Positions 1-6,802 of a DNA stretch of 10,594 nt are shown piece by piece (the stretch's first letter is position 1; each line of letters begins with the position of its first letter). The DNA lies in the NCBI GenBank assembly GCA_026395455.1, contig JAPLYR010000084.1, forward strand, positions 1 to 10,594. The letters run 5' to 3'. The position numbers and the translations under genes were made by a program. The stretch comes from Candidatus Roizmanbacteria bacterium (GTDB lineage: Bacteria; Patescibacteriota; Microgenomatia; UBA1406; GWC2-37-13). The notes beneath the pieces were generated by a model, which was not told the DNA's origin, did no database searches, and saw only the letters and a program-made list of their open reading frames with translations.

Positions 1-176
1 AATATCCAAATGTTCTCATAAAAGTAATTGTGAATTAGTAATGAAGAAATAATAGTTCTTTATTCTGAATAATAACTGAATTTACTCATCATTCCCTCCA
101 AAATTTCTTTTTGTTGTGGTGGAGTGTAAATGTATGCCTTGTTAACCTCGCAGGTTAACGGAGGCTAAGATTGCAG
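1..176. other. Left-edge non-coding stretch
   Basis: AT-rich sequence downstream of rlmN. Apart from the hairpin at 136-165 I see no gene. The minus strand has a GGAGGG at 99-94 directly before two ATG codons (92-87) that open only a 10-codon frame ending at 60, probably chance. No tRNA, repeat or mobile-element end is visible. Confidence 0.5.
136..165. terminator. Hairpin downstream of rlmN, possible terminator without U-tract
   Basis: A perfect 8-bp stem (GTTAACCT / AGGTTAAC, loop CGC) is extended by an outer GCCT/AGGC arm across a small internal loop. It starts 12 nt past the rlmN stop codon on the minus strand, where a 3'-end structure is expected. Neither strand has a T-run after the stem, so it is not a canonical intrinsic terminator. 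It may act as an mRNA 3' stabiliser or a factor-dependent end. The structure is seen directly; the role is inferred. Confidence 0.45.
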
Positions 177-1184
177 TTAGGAATTTGCTAGTTGACCACA
201 AGCAGCTTTAATATCATCTCCCATCGTGACACGGAATGTATTGGATATACCAAATTCTGAAAGGACATCTGCAAATTCATGAATTGATCTAGAAGTGGAG
301 CGACTAAAGGAGACTCCAGGAATAGGATTGTAGGGAATAAGATTTATATGAACAAATTCAATATCTTCACCAATAAGATTGACAAGTTCTTTTGCATGCT
401 CTGGGGTATCATTAACTCCGTTAATAAGAATATATTCATAACTTACTCGTAATTGTGTACGGGTTGCGAATGCCTTTACGGTGGACATAAGCTCTGGTAG
501 GGGATATGTTTTTGCGATGGGCATAAGACTCTCTCGTAGTGTTTGATTTGGCGCATGTAAACTCAGTGCAAGACGTCCTTTATACCCCAACTTCATCAGT
601 TCATATATTTTTGGGGTGATACCACACGTAGAAATGGTGATACGACGAATACCAAACTCCATACAGTGAGGATTATTAAGTGTTCTAATAGCCTCCATGA
701 CCTGTTCAAGGTTTAAGAGTGGTTCTCCCATGCCCATAAAAACAACATTAGTAACCACTTGTTTTTGTTTTTTTAAAATGCGTGCAAAATAAAGCACCTG
801 GTCTACAATTTCTCGAGCTGTCAAATTTGCAATAAACCTCATTTTTCCTGTTGCACAGAAAGCACACCCCATTGGACATCCTACCATACAGCTGACACAG
901 ACTGTATTACGCTTATCATCATGGCGCATAAGCACAGATTCAAATCTTTTTTCATCGGAAATCCTAGTAAAGACAATTTTTTGGGTTCCTTTGTCTTTTG
1001 ATTCCAAAATAGTCGATGGAGTAATGGTTGAGAATAGGATGGCACTTTTGAGTTCTTCCCGAAGGGCTTTTGGCCATGTACTCAATTCATCATAGGAAGA
1101 AATAAACTCTTTATAGTATGCAAGATTGAATTGGGTGATCCGAAAAGAGGGAAGTGAATGGTCTTTGGCAAATTGGTCAATCAT
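177..1184 (-). CDS. rlmN: 23S rRNA (adenine(2503)-C(2))-methyltransferase RlmN
   Basis: A radical-SAM enzyme that methylates C2 of A2503 in 23S rRNA and, in characterised bacteria, of A37 in some tRNAs. Numbering from the chosen start, the [4Fe-4S] motif CxxxCxxC is C103/C107/C110. C96 sits seven residues upstream, matching catalytic C118 of E. coli RlmN. The SAM-binding GMGEPL is at 151-156, and the C-terminal methyl-carrying cysteine is C329 in ACGQL. Together these identify RlmN rather than another radical-SAM protein. The product is 335 aa, normal for the family. An in-frame ATG at 1217 would add 11 residues (MKVYTICLKTY). I prefer the ATG at 1184 because family N-termini begin near MIDQF and a TATACT box lies inside the extension. 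No Shine-Dalgarno is visible. It is divergent from the PfkB-type kinase and appears monocistronic. Confidence 0.95.
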   Translation of the reverse strand: MIDQFAKDHSLPSFRITQFNLAYYKEFISSYDELSTWPKALREELKSAILFSTITPSTILESKDKGTQKIVFTRISDEKRFESVLMRHDDKRNTVCVSCMVGCPMGCAFCATGKMRFIANLTAREIVDQVLYFARILKKQKQVVTNVVFMGMGEPLLNLEQVMEAIRTLNNPHCMEFGIRRITISTCGITPKIYELMKLGYKGRLALSLHAPNQTLRESLMPIAKTYPLPELMSTVKAFATRTQLRVSYEYILINGVNDTPEHAKELVNLIGEDIEFVHINLIPYNPIPGVSFSRSTSRSIHEFADVLSEFGISNTFRVTMGDDIKAACGQLANS

Positions 1185-1202
1185 ATATGTTTTTAAGCAT
1201 AT

Positions 1203-1208
1203 AGTATA
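1203..1208 (-). promoter_or_regulatory. Putative -10 box for rlmN
   Basis: TATACT on the minus strand, ending 18 nt before the ATG at 1184. It predicts a leader of roughly 10 nt without a Shine-Dalgarno. No convincing -35 is seen. A second weaker hexamer (TATGCT, 1201-1196) lies closer to the start. It supports the downstream start codon but is AT-rich sequence, so it is tentative. Confidence 0.35.
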
Positions 1209-1306
1209 CACTTTCATTAAAGATATAGCCTGAACAATGGATTACTAAGTATGAAATCAAGGAAATATCTAGAAATATAATAAAACTCGTACTTTTTAGT
1301 TGTATT

Positions 1307-1315
1307 TGGTATACT
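1307..1315 (+). promoter_or_regulatory. Extended -10 promoter of the PfkB-type kinase gene
   Basis: TGGTATACT is a TGn-extended -10 (TATACT, 5 of 6 to consensus) ending 8 nt before the ATG at 1324. The expected transcription start is about 1322, so the mRNA would be leaderless or carry only 1-2 leader bases. There is no recognisable -35, which extended -10 promoters can do without. No Shine-Dalgarno precedes the ATG. Confidence 0.6.
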
Positions 1316-1323
1316 ATACCGCA

Positions 1324-2166
1324 ATGAACATAACCATTCTTGGTCATGTCTGTATCGATCATAATAAATCGGAAAGTGCTACGTATATCGCGGCAGGAAG
1401 CCCTGCCATGTATATTGCGCGGATCTATAATAAATTTCCCCAAACAAAAACTCAAATCATCGCTCCATTTGGAAGTGACTTTTCTCAGCATATTCACTAC
1501 AGCTCAATATATCCTCAATTATCACAAGGTGAGAAGACACTTCTATATGAAAACAGATCAGAGGGCAACCTAAGAACGCAGAAGGCTCTTAATAGAGAAC
1601 ATGCACATCCTGTACCTATTGATGAGGGTCTTATTGCTCGTCTTCAGACTTCTGATATCGTTTATTTTGCACCCCTTATCCCAACTTATGGAGTGGACTA
1701 TATAAAAACTTGTCTTTCCTATGTTCCAAAAAATGCCTTAAAAATTTTACTTCCTCAAGGATATTACAGAGATTTTACAGAAGAGGACGAAGTGATCCAA
1801 AGAGCATTTATTGAAGAGGCAGACATTATTCCTCTTTTTGACTTTGCTATTGTATCTGAACAAGATCACCAAGATATGCTTGCTATTATTCATCAATGGG
1901 CAAAAGATATTAAAGTCATCATGACCATGGGGGACAAAGGTGCTATGTATGTTGATCGTGTCCATTCATATATTTCTCCAACAAAGGCAGTTCCGGTCAA
2001 CGACATCATTGATTCGGTAGGTTCAGGAGACATATTTAGTGCATCATTTGGCTATAAATATCGTCTTACTGGGAACATTCATAAGTCATTGGATTTCGCA
2101 AATAACATAGCTCGACAGTGTTTATACTTTAAGCCAGATAGCCTGAATATTATTCTTCCTAAGTAG
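1324..2166 (+). CDS. PfkB-family carbohydrate/nucleoside kinase
   Basis: A 280-aa ribokinase-like (PfkB) phosphotransferase, expected to move the ATP gamma-phosphate onto a sugar or sugar-like alcohol. The C-terminal signature is clear: DSVGSGD around 230-236, where the last Asp is the expected catalytic base and GSG forms the anion hole. The preceding nucleotide-binding strand reads TMGDKGAMYV (201-210). The N-terminus has the family's first strand followed by a Gly-containing substrate region (AAGSPAMYIA, 23-32). The lid region is short and poorly conserved, so the substrate cannot be named; ribokinase-, adenosine kinase- and fructokinase-like roles are all open. The ATG at 1324 is preferred over an in-frame TTG at 1300 because a -10 box overlaps that extension. 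It is divergent from rlmN and not adjacent to the sugar locus further right. Confidence 0.88.
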   Translation: MNITILGHVCIDHNKSESATYIAAGSPAMYIARIYNKFPQTKTQIIAPFGSDFSQHIHYSSIYPQLSQGEKTLLYENRSEGNLRTQKALNREHAHPVPIDEGLIARLQTSDIVYFAPLIPTYGVDYIKTCLSYVPKNALKILLPQGYYRDFTEEDEVIQRAFIEEADIIPLFDFAIVSEQDHQDMLAIIHQWAKDIKVIMTMGDKGAMYVDRVHSYISPTKAVPVNDIIDSVGSGDIFSASFGYKYRLTGNIHKSLDFANNIARQCLYFKPDSLNIILPK

Positions 2167-2191
2167 TCTCCCCCTGTTCTGGGAAAATGTA

Positions 2192-2200
2192 TGGTATAAT
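2192..2200 (+). promoter_or_regulatory. Extended -10 promoter of the RRM protein gene
   Basis: TGGTATAAT is a perfect -10 with the TGn extension, 26 nt after the kinase stop codon. The predicted transcription start is near 2207, which gives a 5' leader of about 114 nt before the ATG at 2321. This is the strongest-looking promoter in the window and fits an abundant RNA-binding protein. A weaker TATACT at 2283-2288 could be a second, closer promoter. Confidence 0.65.
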
Positions 2201-2206
2201 AAAGTC

Positions 2207-2320
2207 TATTCTAGAGACATATTCACCAAAGAGCTTCATATCGCAAAATAAAGCTTCATTCAACAATTTTCGCTTACAGAACTATACTAGTTTTTCCAAC
2301 ATGATAAGGGGGTGATATAT
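2207..2320 (+). promoter_or_regulatory. Long 5' untranslated leader of the RRM gene
   Basis: The leader is unusually long for this window, where most genes appear nearly leaderless. It contains the octamer AGCTTCAT twice (2232-2239 and 2252-2259), 20 nt apart. It also holds a micro-ORF (ATG at 2301, four codons, MIRG) whose TGA overlaps the Shine-Dalgarno. Post-transcriptional or autogenous control by the encoded RNA-binding protein is possible but only inferred. I see no known riboswitch. Confidence 0.35.
2306..2316 (+). promoter_or_regulatory. Strong Shine-Dalgarno of the RRM gene
   Basis: AAGGGGGTGAT differs by one base from the full anti-SD complement AAGGAGGTGAT and is well spaced from the ATG at 2321. 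It decides the start: an in-frame GTG at 2312 lies inside the Shine-Dalgarno itself and is not used. It is the only near-perfect Shine-Dalgarno in front of a gene in this window. Confidence 0.8.
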
Positions 2321-2623
2321 ATGGACAAGAACAAATTATTCGTCGGAAGCTTACCTTGGTCAATCACAAGCGATTCTTTGAAGTCATTATTTGCTGAATT
2401 TGGTGAAGTCACCGAAGCTATAATCATCAATGATCGTGAAACAGGTAGATCAAAAGGATTCGGATTTGTGACTTTTGCAAGCCCAGAAGCTGCTCAAAAA
2501 GCACTCGAATTAAACGGAAAAGAAATCGAAGGTAGAACAATCGTTGTAAACGTTGCAAAACCAAGAGAAGAACGAACAGGTGGAGGAGAAAGATTTAGAA
2601 GAGACGACAGAAGAAGCTACTAA
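2321..2623 (+). CDS. Single-RRM RNA-binding protein
   Basis: A 100-aa protein with one RNA recognition motif and a short basic tail, expected to bind single-stranded RNA in the cytoplasm. The RRM spans about residues 4-80. RNP2 is LFVGSL (6-11) and RNP1 is KGFGFVTF (45-52), both with the aromatic residues that stack on bases. The tail (81-100) is rich in Arg, Gly, Glu and Asp (EERTGGGERFRRDDRRSY), like the tails of cyanobacterial Rbp proteins and other bacterial RRM proteins. Those are often abundant and cold-responsive. The gene has its own extended -10 promoter, a long leader and the best Shine-Dalgarno here, all consistent with high expression. A long hairpin follows the stop. RNA targets are not predictable from sequence. 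The family call is very secure; the physiological role is not. Confidence 0.95.
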   Translation: MDKNKLFVGSLPWSITSDSLKSLFAEFGEVTEAIIINDRETGRSKGFGFVTFASPEAAQKALELNGKEIEGRTIVVNVAKPREERTGGGERFRRDDRRSY

Positions 2624-2642
2624 GCTATTCTTTACTCAATAT

Positions 2643-2676
2643 CCGTTGTGCGGAGCTGCAAAGCCTCGTACAACGG
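2643..2676. terminator. Long hairpin between convergent genes
   Basis: A 14-position stem with one A/C mismatch and two G-U pairs (outer arms CCGTTGT / ACAACGG) closes a six-base loop, TGCAAA. It lies between the converging stops of the RRM gene (2623) and the YvlD-like gene (2686), so it could serve both as a terminator. There is no T-run on either strand. The right arm can also form a mutually exclusive stem AAGCC (2661-2665) / GGCTT (2675-2679). A structured 3' UTR or RRM binding site is an alternative reading. Confidence 0.55.
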
Positions 2677-2685
2677 CTTGGGGAA

Positions 2686-3021
2686 TTACTTCGATACACT
2701 GCGTAGGATAGAGCTTACTAAGGAAAGAACTAAACTAAAAAATAAAGCTGACCAAAATCCATTTACATGGAATCCTGGGACAAATGTGGCAACGAGATAA
2801 ACCATAAAAGCATTAATAACAAGAGTAAAGAGACCTAAAGTGAGAATTGTTGCAGGAAGCGTAAGAATAAATAATATTGGTTTTAAAAATGTATTCACAA
2901 CTCCAAGTACAACTGAAACAATAATAGCCGTCATAAATGTATCAACATTTACTCCAGGAAGCACATGAGCCGTAATATAGACTGCGAGACCATTTATTAG
3001 TATATTGATGAGTATTCCCAT
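2686..3021 (-). CDS. YvlD / 'phage holin 4_2' family four-TM membrane protein
   Basis: A 111-aa integral membrane protein of the YvlD/Mycobact_4TM type (Pfam Phage_holin_4_2), usually annotated 'phage holin family protein'. Four hydrophobic segments are visible: about 3-21, 29-47, 50-78 (interrupted by proline) and 88-106. Family landmarks are the repeated LPG/VPG turn followed by V-x-(V/G) (LPGVNVD at 21-27, VPGFHVNGF at 81-89) and the N-T-F-L-K-P-I-L stretch at 43-50. The two halves look like an internal duplication. Function is unknown; in Bacillus a relative is linked to envelope stress. Nothing around it is phage-like, so a lysis role is unlikely. The ATG at 3021 is chosen over TTG 3030 and ATG 3027 because a perfect TATAAT covers 3035-3030. 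Confidence 0.88.
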   Translation of the reverse strand: MGILINILINGLAVYITAHVLPGVNVDTFMTAIIVSVVLGVVNTFLKPILFILTLPATILTLGLFTLVINAFMVYLVATFVPGFHVNGFWSALFFSLVLSLVSSILRSVSK

Positions 3022-3029
3022 ATACATCA

Positions 3030-3035
3030 ATTATA
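3030..3035 (-). promoter_or_regulatory. -10 box of the YvlD-like gene, predicted leaderless
   Basis: A perfect TATAAT on the minus strand ends 8 nt before the ATG at 3021. The expected start of transcription is about 3023, so the message would have a leader of at most a couple of bases. No good -35 and no TGn extension are present. It separates this gene from the sugar operon that ends at 3068. Confidence 0.55.
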
Positions 3036-3038
3036 CAA

Positions 3039-3064
3039 CTCTCTGTACAAGGTACACATGAGAG
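3039..3064. terminator. Hairpin after the sugar operon
   Basis: CTCTC-TGTAC, loop AAG, GTACA, a three-base bulge, then GAGAG: a 10-bp interrupted stem immediately past the stop codon of the last GH130-like gene on the minus strand. No T-run follows. Its position at the operon end and directly before the next promoter suggests a terminator, but the evidence is structural only. Confidence 0.4.
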
Positions 3065-3067
3065 ATC

Positions 3068-5005
3068 TTATGCAAGGTATTTTTTAGATACGCCAGCTAG
3101 AAGATATGCAAGAAGTTTTGTAAGACTTATTGATGCTCCACAAATAACCTCATCCGCTCCTCCATAATACAGAAAAATATCATCTCCTCTTTGTACGCAT
3201 CCGCATGGAAACACAACATTATCTACGATGCCTTTTTTTTCAAATAGAGTCTCCGGTTCAAGAAGGGGATAGATTGTCTGGGAGAGCACCTTTGTAACAT
3301 CTTTTAAGTCAAGAAGAAGTGCTCCAAGACGATAGTTTTTATCGATACTACTGATTCCATGATAGAAAGCAAGCCATCCTTGAGGCGTTTTTATAGGGGG
3401 AGTATTAATTCCAATCTTCACACCATCCCAACTCCCAGTTCTGGGAACAATATAACCTTGTTGTCCCAGGAATGCATTATTCTCAAATAGCAGATTATCG
3501 ACAGAATCAATAATGATATTTGGTTCAATTCGATGAAAAAAAACATATTTCCCATCTATTTTTTCTGGGAAAAGAACTCCATCTTTATCCATCACATTTG
3601 GTGGAGAAATAATTTTTGGTTCCGCCCAAAGAGAAAATTTTCGTTGTAAAAAATTATCCACTGTTATTGATGTCATTGCAAGACGAGCAAGCTCGCCGTC
3701 GTAGGCGGTATAACACATATAGAGCATATCATCAATCCTCGTAATACGTGGATCCTCACATCCACCTGGAAGTCCATCTCTTTTTGGCTTTTCATATACA
3801 CTTCGGAAAGGATAAATAGGTGTTTCAAGTCGTTCATCAATACATTGTCCATCCGAACTTATTGCAAGTCCCAAATAAGAAAGATTATTTTGAGACATTG
3901 TTCGATAAATAAGATATGTTGTGTTATTAATCTCAATAGCTGCAGGATTAAATACAGCTTTACTTTCCCATTCATGTTCTGGATCGGGAAGAAGAAGTGG
4001 ATTATTGGGAAATTTTTTACACTTTAATGTATATGGAGTGTTTATTTCAAATTGAGAGATAAACTCATTTAACTCAATAGTTGCAAGCGCACAAAACGTA
4101 TCAGCGCCCCCATAGTAAATCTTTACAGTGTTATCCTCTATAAGAGCACCTTCTGGAAATACAATATTAGGAACTGTGCCATTCAATTCATAATCTGCAC
4201 CGGGAATAAGAAGTGCCTTTTCAACACGGCCAGCAATTTTTTTTGGGTCTTTTAAATCAAGAAGAACAGCTTCTATACGAAATTCCTTACTTACATTTTC
4301 ACTCAGATAATGTTTTATATATGAGTAAATAAGAATCCAGCCATGCTTTGTTTTTATAGGAGTAGCACCGATTTCTACCTGGTCGCTATTTACTCGTTTT
4401 AGATATACTAGATGTTTGTCTACATTTTTATACCAATCATTCCAAAATAATGGGTCCCACAGTGTTTCAATCTTTTCAAATTGAGCTATCCCAATAGAAC
4501 TTGGAGGATTATCAGTATTAACAGAGAGAAGTACGGTATAGAGATTATTTATCTTTTCAGGAAACAATGTCATCGCCTTTGCATTAAATGGAGTAATGAG
4601 GTGTTTTTCAGATATTGTTTTTAGGTCGTTGGAAATAGCTAAACCAACTCTTATTCCTCGCGCATTGGGAGGATGGTTACCCAGTGCCGTATAAAATATA
4701 AAATATTTTCCATCAATTTTTGTGATGCGAGGATCTTCACATCCATACGTTTCCCATATATTTTCCGGTTCGATAAACTTTATTCTATTTTGAAAATGAA
4801 TACCATCCGTACTCTCAGCTTTTCCAATAACAGAAAGTCTTAATTTTTTTTTATTTATGATTTGTTCATCCCCAATAGCTCGATACAACAAATGATACGT
4901 ATTATCATCTTTTAAGATAGATCCATTAAACGTAGCATAATTTTCCCACGTGTGACTTGCCTCAGGTTTGAGTATGGGATTTTCTAAACATCGTTGCACT
5001 GTCAT
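3068..5005 (-). CDS. Tandem two-domain GH130-like protein (beta-mannoside phosphorylase/hydrolase superfamily)
   Basis: A 645-aa protein made of two GH130-like five-bladed beta-propellers, about 1-320 and 330-640. GH130 members are mostly phosphorylases or hydrolases of beta-mannosides and normally have a single domain of roughly 300-350 aa. Both halves carry the hallmark GCEDPR (88-93 and 415-420), whose Asp is the expected catalytic acid, and both end in YYGGAD (297-302, 613-618). The C-terminal half also has LFPEKIDGKYVFFHR (478-492), with a His-Arg pair expected near the phosphate/substrate site. The N-terminal half has FPEKIN (148-153) but no HR afterwards. The halves may therefore differ in function. 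No signal peptide is visible, so it is probably cytoplasmic. It starts 2 nt after the stop of the upstream paralogue, which implies co-transcription. The superfamily is certain; the substrate is unknown. Confidence 0.85.
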   Translation of the reverse strand: MTVQRCLENPILKPEASHTWENYATFNGSILKDDNTYHLLYRAIGDEQIINKKKLRLSVIGKAESTDGIHFQNRIKFIEPENIWETYGCEDPRITKIDGKYFIFYTALGNHPPNARGIRVGLAISNDLKTISEKHLITPFNAKAMTLFPEKINNLYTVLLSVNTDNPPSSIGIAQFEKIETLWDPLFWNDWYKNVDKHLVYLKRVNSDQVEIGATPIKTKHGWILIYSYIKHYLSENVSKEFRIEAVLLDLKDPKKIAGRVEKALLIPGADYELNGTVPNIVFPEGALIEDNTVKIYYGGADTFCALATIELNEFISQFEINTPYTLKCKKFPNNPLLLPDPEHEWESKAVFNPAAIEINNTTYLIYRTMSQNNLSYLGLAISSDGQCIDERLETPIYPFRSVYEKPKRDGLPGGCEDPRITRIDDMLYMCYTAYDGELARLAMTSITVDNFLQRKFSLWAEPKIISPPNVMDKDGVLFPEKIDGKYVFFHRIEPNIIIDSVDNLLFENNAFLGQQGYIVPRTGSWDGVKIGINTPPIKTPQGWLAFYHGISSIDKNYRLGALLLDLKDVTKVLSQTIYPLLEPETLFEKKGIVDNVVFPCGCVQRGDDIFLYYGGADEVICGASISLTKLLAYLLAGVSKKYLA

Positions 5006-5007
5006 TA

Positions 5008-6711
5008 TTAATATACTATCTCTTTAATTTGTATATTGTGAAGATGTACAGGTTGAGAGGACTTTAATTCTCGTAAAAAAGTATCCAGTTTTGCGGTTGC
5101 CACACACACAACTGAATCTGCTCCACCGTAATAGACCATTATTTCATCTTTGACGAGAACTGCTCCACATGGATACGCAATTCCCGGTTTGAATCCTTCA
5201 TTTTCATATGATTCTGTTGGTTGTAGAATAGGGGAGTCAGTGCGATATAATACTTTTTCTGGTCTTTTTAAATCTAAGAGCATTGCACCAATATGGTACT
5301 TACTTGCGTCACGATCGTCAACACCATAATAAATAAGTAACCAGCCATCCTTTGTCTTAATAGGAGGTGCTCCTGCTCCTATTTTTCTACTATCCCATTT
5401 ATCTTTACGTATTTTAATTTCAAATTGACCTTTCAACCATCCTGTTGTTCCATTGAAATTTAAAGTATCTACATAGTCAATCAAAATATTGGGAAAAATA
5501 CGGTGAAAGAAAACAAACTTTCCATCGATTTTTTCTGGGAGGAGACAACCACTCTTATCAATAACTCCAGGTCGAGAGATAAGTATTGGTTTTGACCAGT
5601 TCCATCGTTGTGCAAGAAAGTCAGTGAGTGATATCGATGTGAGAGCTAGACGAATTGAACTCCACCCATTGAAAGCCACATAAGTCATATAAACTCTGTC
5701 TCCCAGGAGAGTGACGCGTGGATCCTCACACCCTCCATAACCTCCACCAGACATTAAATCTGGATTTACCTTTCCTGTATAGTTGTTTTCAAAATCCATG
5801 CGAGGCGTATAAATAGGTTGATCTAATCGTGTATTAATAGCTACACCATCCTTACTTGCTGCATATCCAACTGTAGAAATATAGTCATATCCTTGGGCGC
5901 GATACAGAATATGTACCTTGTTCCCGGCGTAAACTGCTGCTGGATTCATGGTGTTAAATGCTTCCCAATCATTTTCTGCCTGAGGACTAATGATAGGGTT
6001 TGCAATATGTTTTTCAAGTTGTAACCCTTTTTTCTTGATGGAATTTGGATCGTAAAGAAATCCCGAAAGAGTAACAGAGTAGACTGCAGATTTATCTACA
6101 TACCAGTACATAATGATTTTTTCATCAAGGAAAATAGAGCCAATAGGAAAAGCTGTTTTATTCATCCAAATATCTTTGTGCTTCCACAGAGGCTCCGTTG
6201 TATTCCACAGCAAAACACTTGGATTTTGCTTATCAAAAAGTGCAACATGTGCAGAATAATAGAGAATTCCTTGGGTAATAGTCTTTTCAAAGTAAAGGAG
6301 AAGAATTCCTTCTTTTCGTACGAATACAGCGCCTACTTCTATGGGGCGCGCATGTACAATAAGCGCTCGCTCATATGCTTCCCATTTTTTTCCGTCTAGT
6401 GATGTTGCAAAGTGAATACTTCGATCTCCAAAATATGCCATCTGCAGTTTTTTTGCACTTTTTTTTATATGACGAATTACGGTTAAATGGGGGAATTGTT
6501 CAACTTCCTGAGGTACTATACATTTCTCTTTTGATGGAGAAAAGGAAACACCGTCCTCACTTATAAACGATTGTAATGCCTCATTCCTTTTTTGAACAAA
6601 AATAATCTTTTTCTTTTCTTGGAGAATAATGATCGGTTCAATGTATTCTGATTTCAGATTATCAGTAAAATAGCCGACATGCTTTAACTTATTTTTTTTT
6701 AAGGGGCTCAT
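5008..6711 (-). CDS. Two-domain GH130-like protein with degenerate N-terminal propeller
   Basis: A 567-aa paralogue of the downstream gene. The C-terminal half (about 235-550) is a complete GH130-like unit. It has YGGCEDPR at 325-332, LLPEKIDGKFVFFHR at 390-404, PPIKTKDGWLLIYYG at 449-463 and a terminal YYGGAD at 527-532. The N-terminal half (about 10-225) keeps propeller-like strands such as KLQMAYFGDRSIHFATSLDGKKW, shown here as positions 88-110. It has no EDPR motif and no HR pair, so it is probably non-catalytic and could be a carbohydrate-binding or dimerisation unit. There is no signal peptide and no Shine-Dalgarno before the ATG. A possible promoter lies in the 91-nt gap upstream. It may form a complex with, or act sequentially to, the 645-aa protein. 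Automatic pipelines sometimes label such proteins 'pesticidal protein Cry7Aa', which the motifs do not support. Confidence 0.83.
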   Translation of the reverse strand: MSPLKKNKLKHVGYFTDNLKSEYIEPIIILQEKKKIIFVQKRNEALQSFISEDGVSFSPSKEKCIVPQEVEQFPHLTVIRHIKKSAKKLQMAYFGDRSIHFATSLDGKKWEAYERALIVHARPIEVGAVFVRKEGILLLYFEKTITQGILYYSAHVALFDKQNPSVLLWNTTEPLWKHKDIWMNKTAFPIGSIFLDEKIIMYWYVDKSAVYSVTLSGFLYDPNSIKKKGLQLEKHIANPIISPQAENDWEAFNTMNPAAVYAGNKVHILYRAQGYDYISTVGYAASKDGVAINTRLDQPIYTPRMDFENNYTGKVNPDLMSGGGYGGCEDPRVTLLGDRVYMTYVAFNGWSSIRLALTSISLTDFLAQRWNWSKPILISRPGVIDKSGCLLPEKIDGKFVFFHRIFPNILIDYVDTLNFNGTTGWLKGQFEIKIRKDKWDSRKIGAGAPPIKTKDGWLLIYYGVDDRDASKYHIGAMLLDLKRPEKVLYRTDSPILQPTESYENEGFKPGIAYPCGAVLVKDEIMVYYGGADSVVCVATAKLDTFLRELKSSQPVHLHNIQIKEIVY

Positions 6712-6713
6712 AT

Positions 6714-6756
6714 AAAAAAAGATACGACAAAATAATAGCCGTATTTTTATAGTATC
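6714..6756 (-). terminator. Weak terminator/attenuator-like element
   Basis: On the minus strand GATAC (6756-6752) can pair with GTATC (6725-6721), or ATACG (6744-6740) with CGTAT (6726-6722). A run of seven T follows at 6720-6714, just before the ATG at 6711. The stem is only 5 bp and AT-rich, so its strength is doubtful. It is the only T-run-tailed hairpin I found in the window and lies in the largest gap of the operon. Confidence 0.22.
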
Positions 6757-6778
6757 ATTTTTGAGGAAGGAATATCAA
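6749..6778 (-). promoter_or_regulatory. Possible internal promoter for the two GH130-like genes
   Basis: TTGATA (6778-6773, 5 of 6 to the -35 consensus) is followed after 18 nt by TGATACTAT, a TGn-extended -10 (6757-6749). The predicted start is about 6742, 30 nt before the ATG at 6711. It would let the two GH130-like genes be expressed apart from the glycosyltransferase and the (alpha/alpha)6 gene. Confidence 0.45.
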
Positions 6779-6802
6779 GTGCGATATTAGTTTTTTTCTT
6801 GC

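Noticed and set aside
60..92. Ten-codon minus-strand ORF (MMSKFSYYSE) with a GGAGGG Shine-Dalgarno right before it
   Set aside because: Too short to support as a gene, no promoter is visible, and the sequence after its stop is ordinary AT-rich DNA. It could be a leader peptide only if a gene follows outside the window.
1177..1497. Open minus-strand frame of about 106 codons across the rlmN/kinase divergent region
   Set aside because: It covers the two divergent starts and the antisense of the PfkB-type gene, and its translation has no family resemblance. It is an antisense shadow.
2171..2187. CCC/GGG hairpin after the PfkB-type gene as a terminator
   Set aside because: The stem has only about three base pairs and no T-run follows, so it is too weak to call.
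2686..3021. Prophage lysis holin
   Set aside because: Despite the family name there is no endolysin, integrase or other phage gene nearby. The YvlD-type sequence is a common chromosomal membrane protein.
3068..6711. Insecticidal crystal protein (Cry7Aa) annotation that such sequences sometimes receive
   Set aside because: The EDPR and YYGGAD motifs and the propeller repeats place them in the GH130-like superfamily; no crystal-toxin domain is visible.
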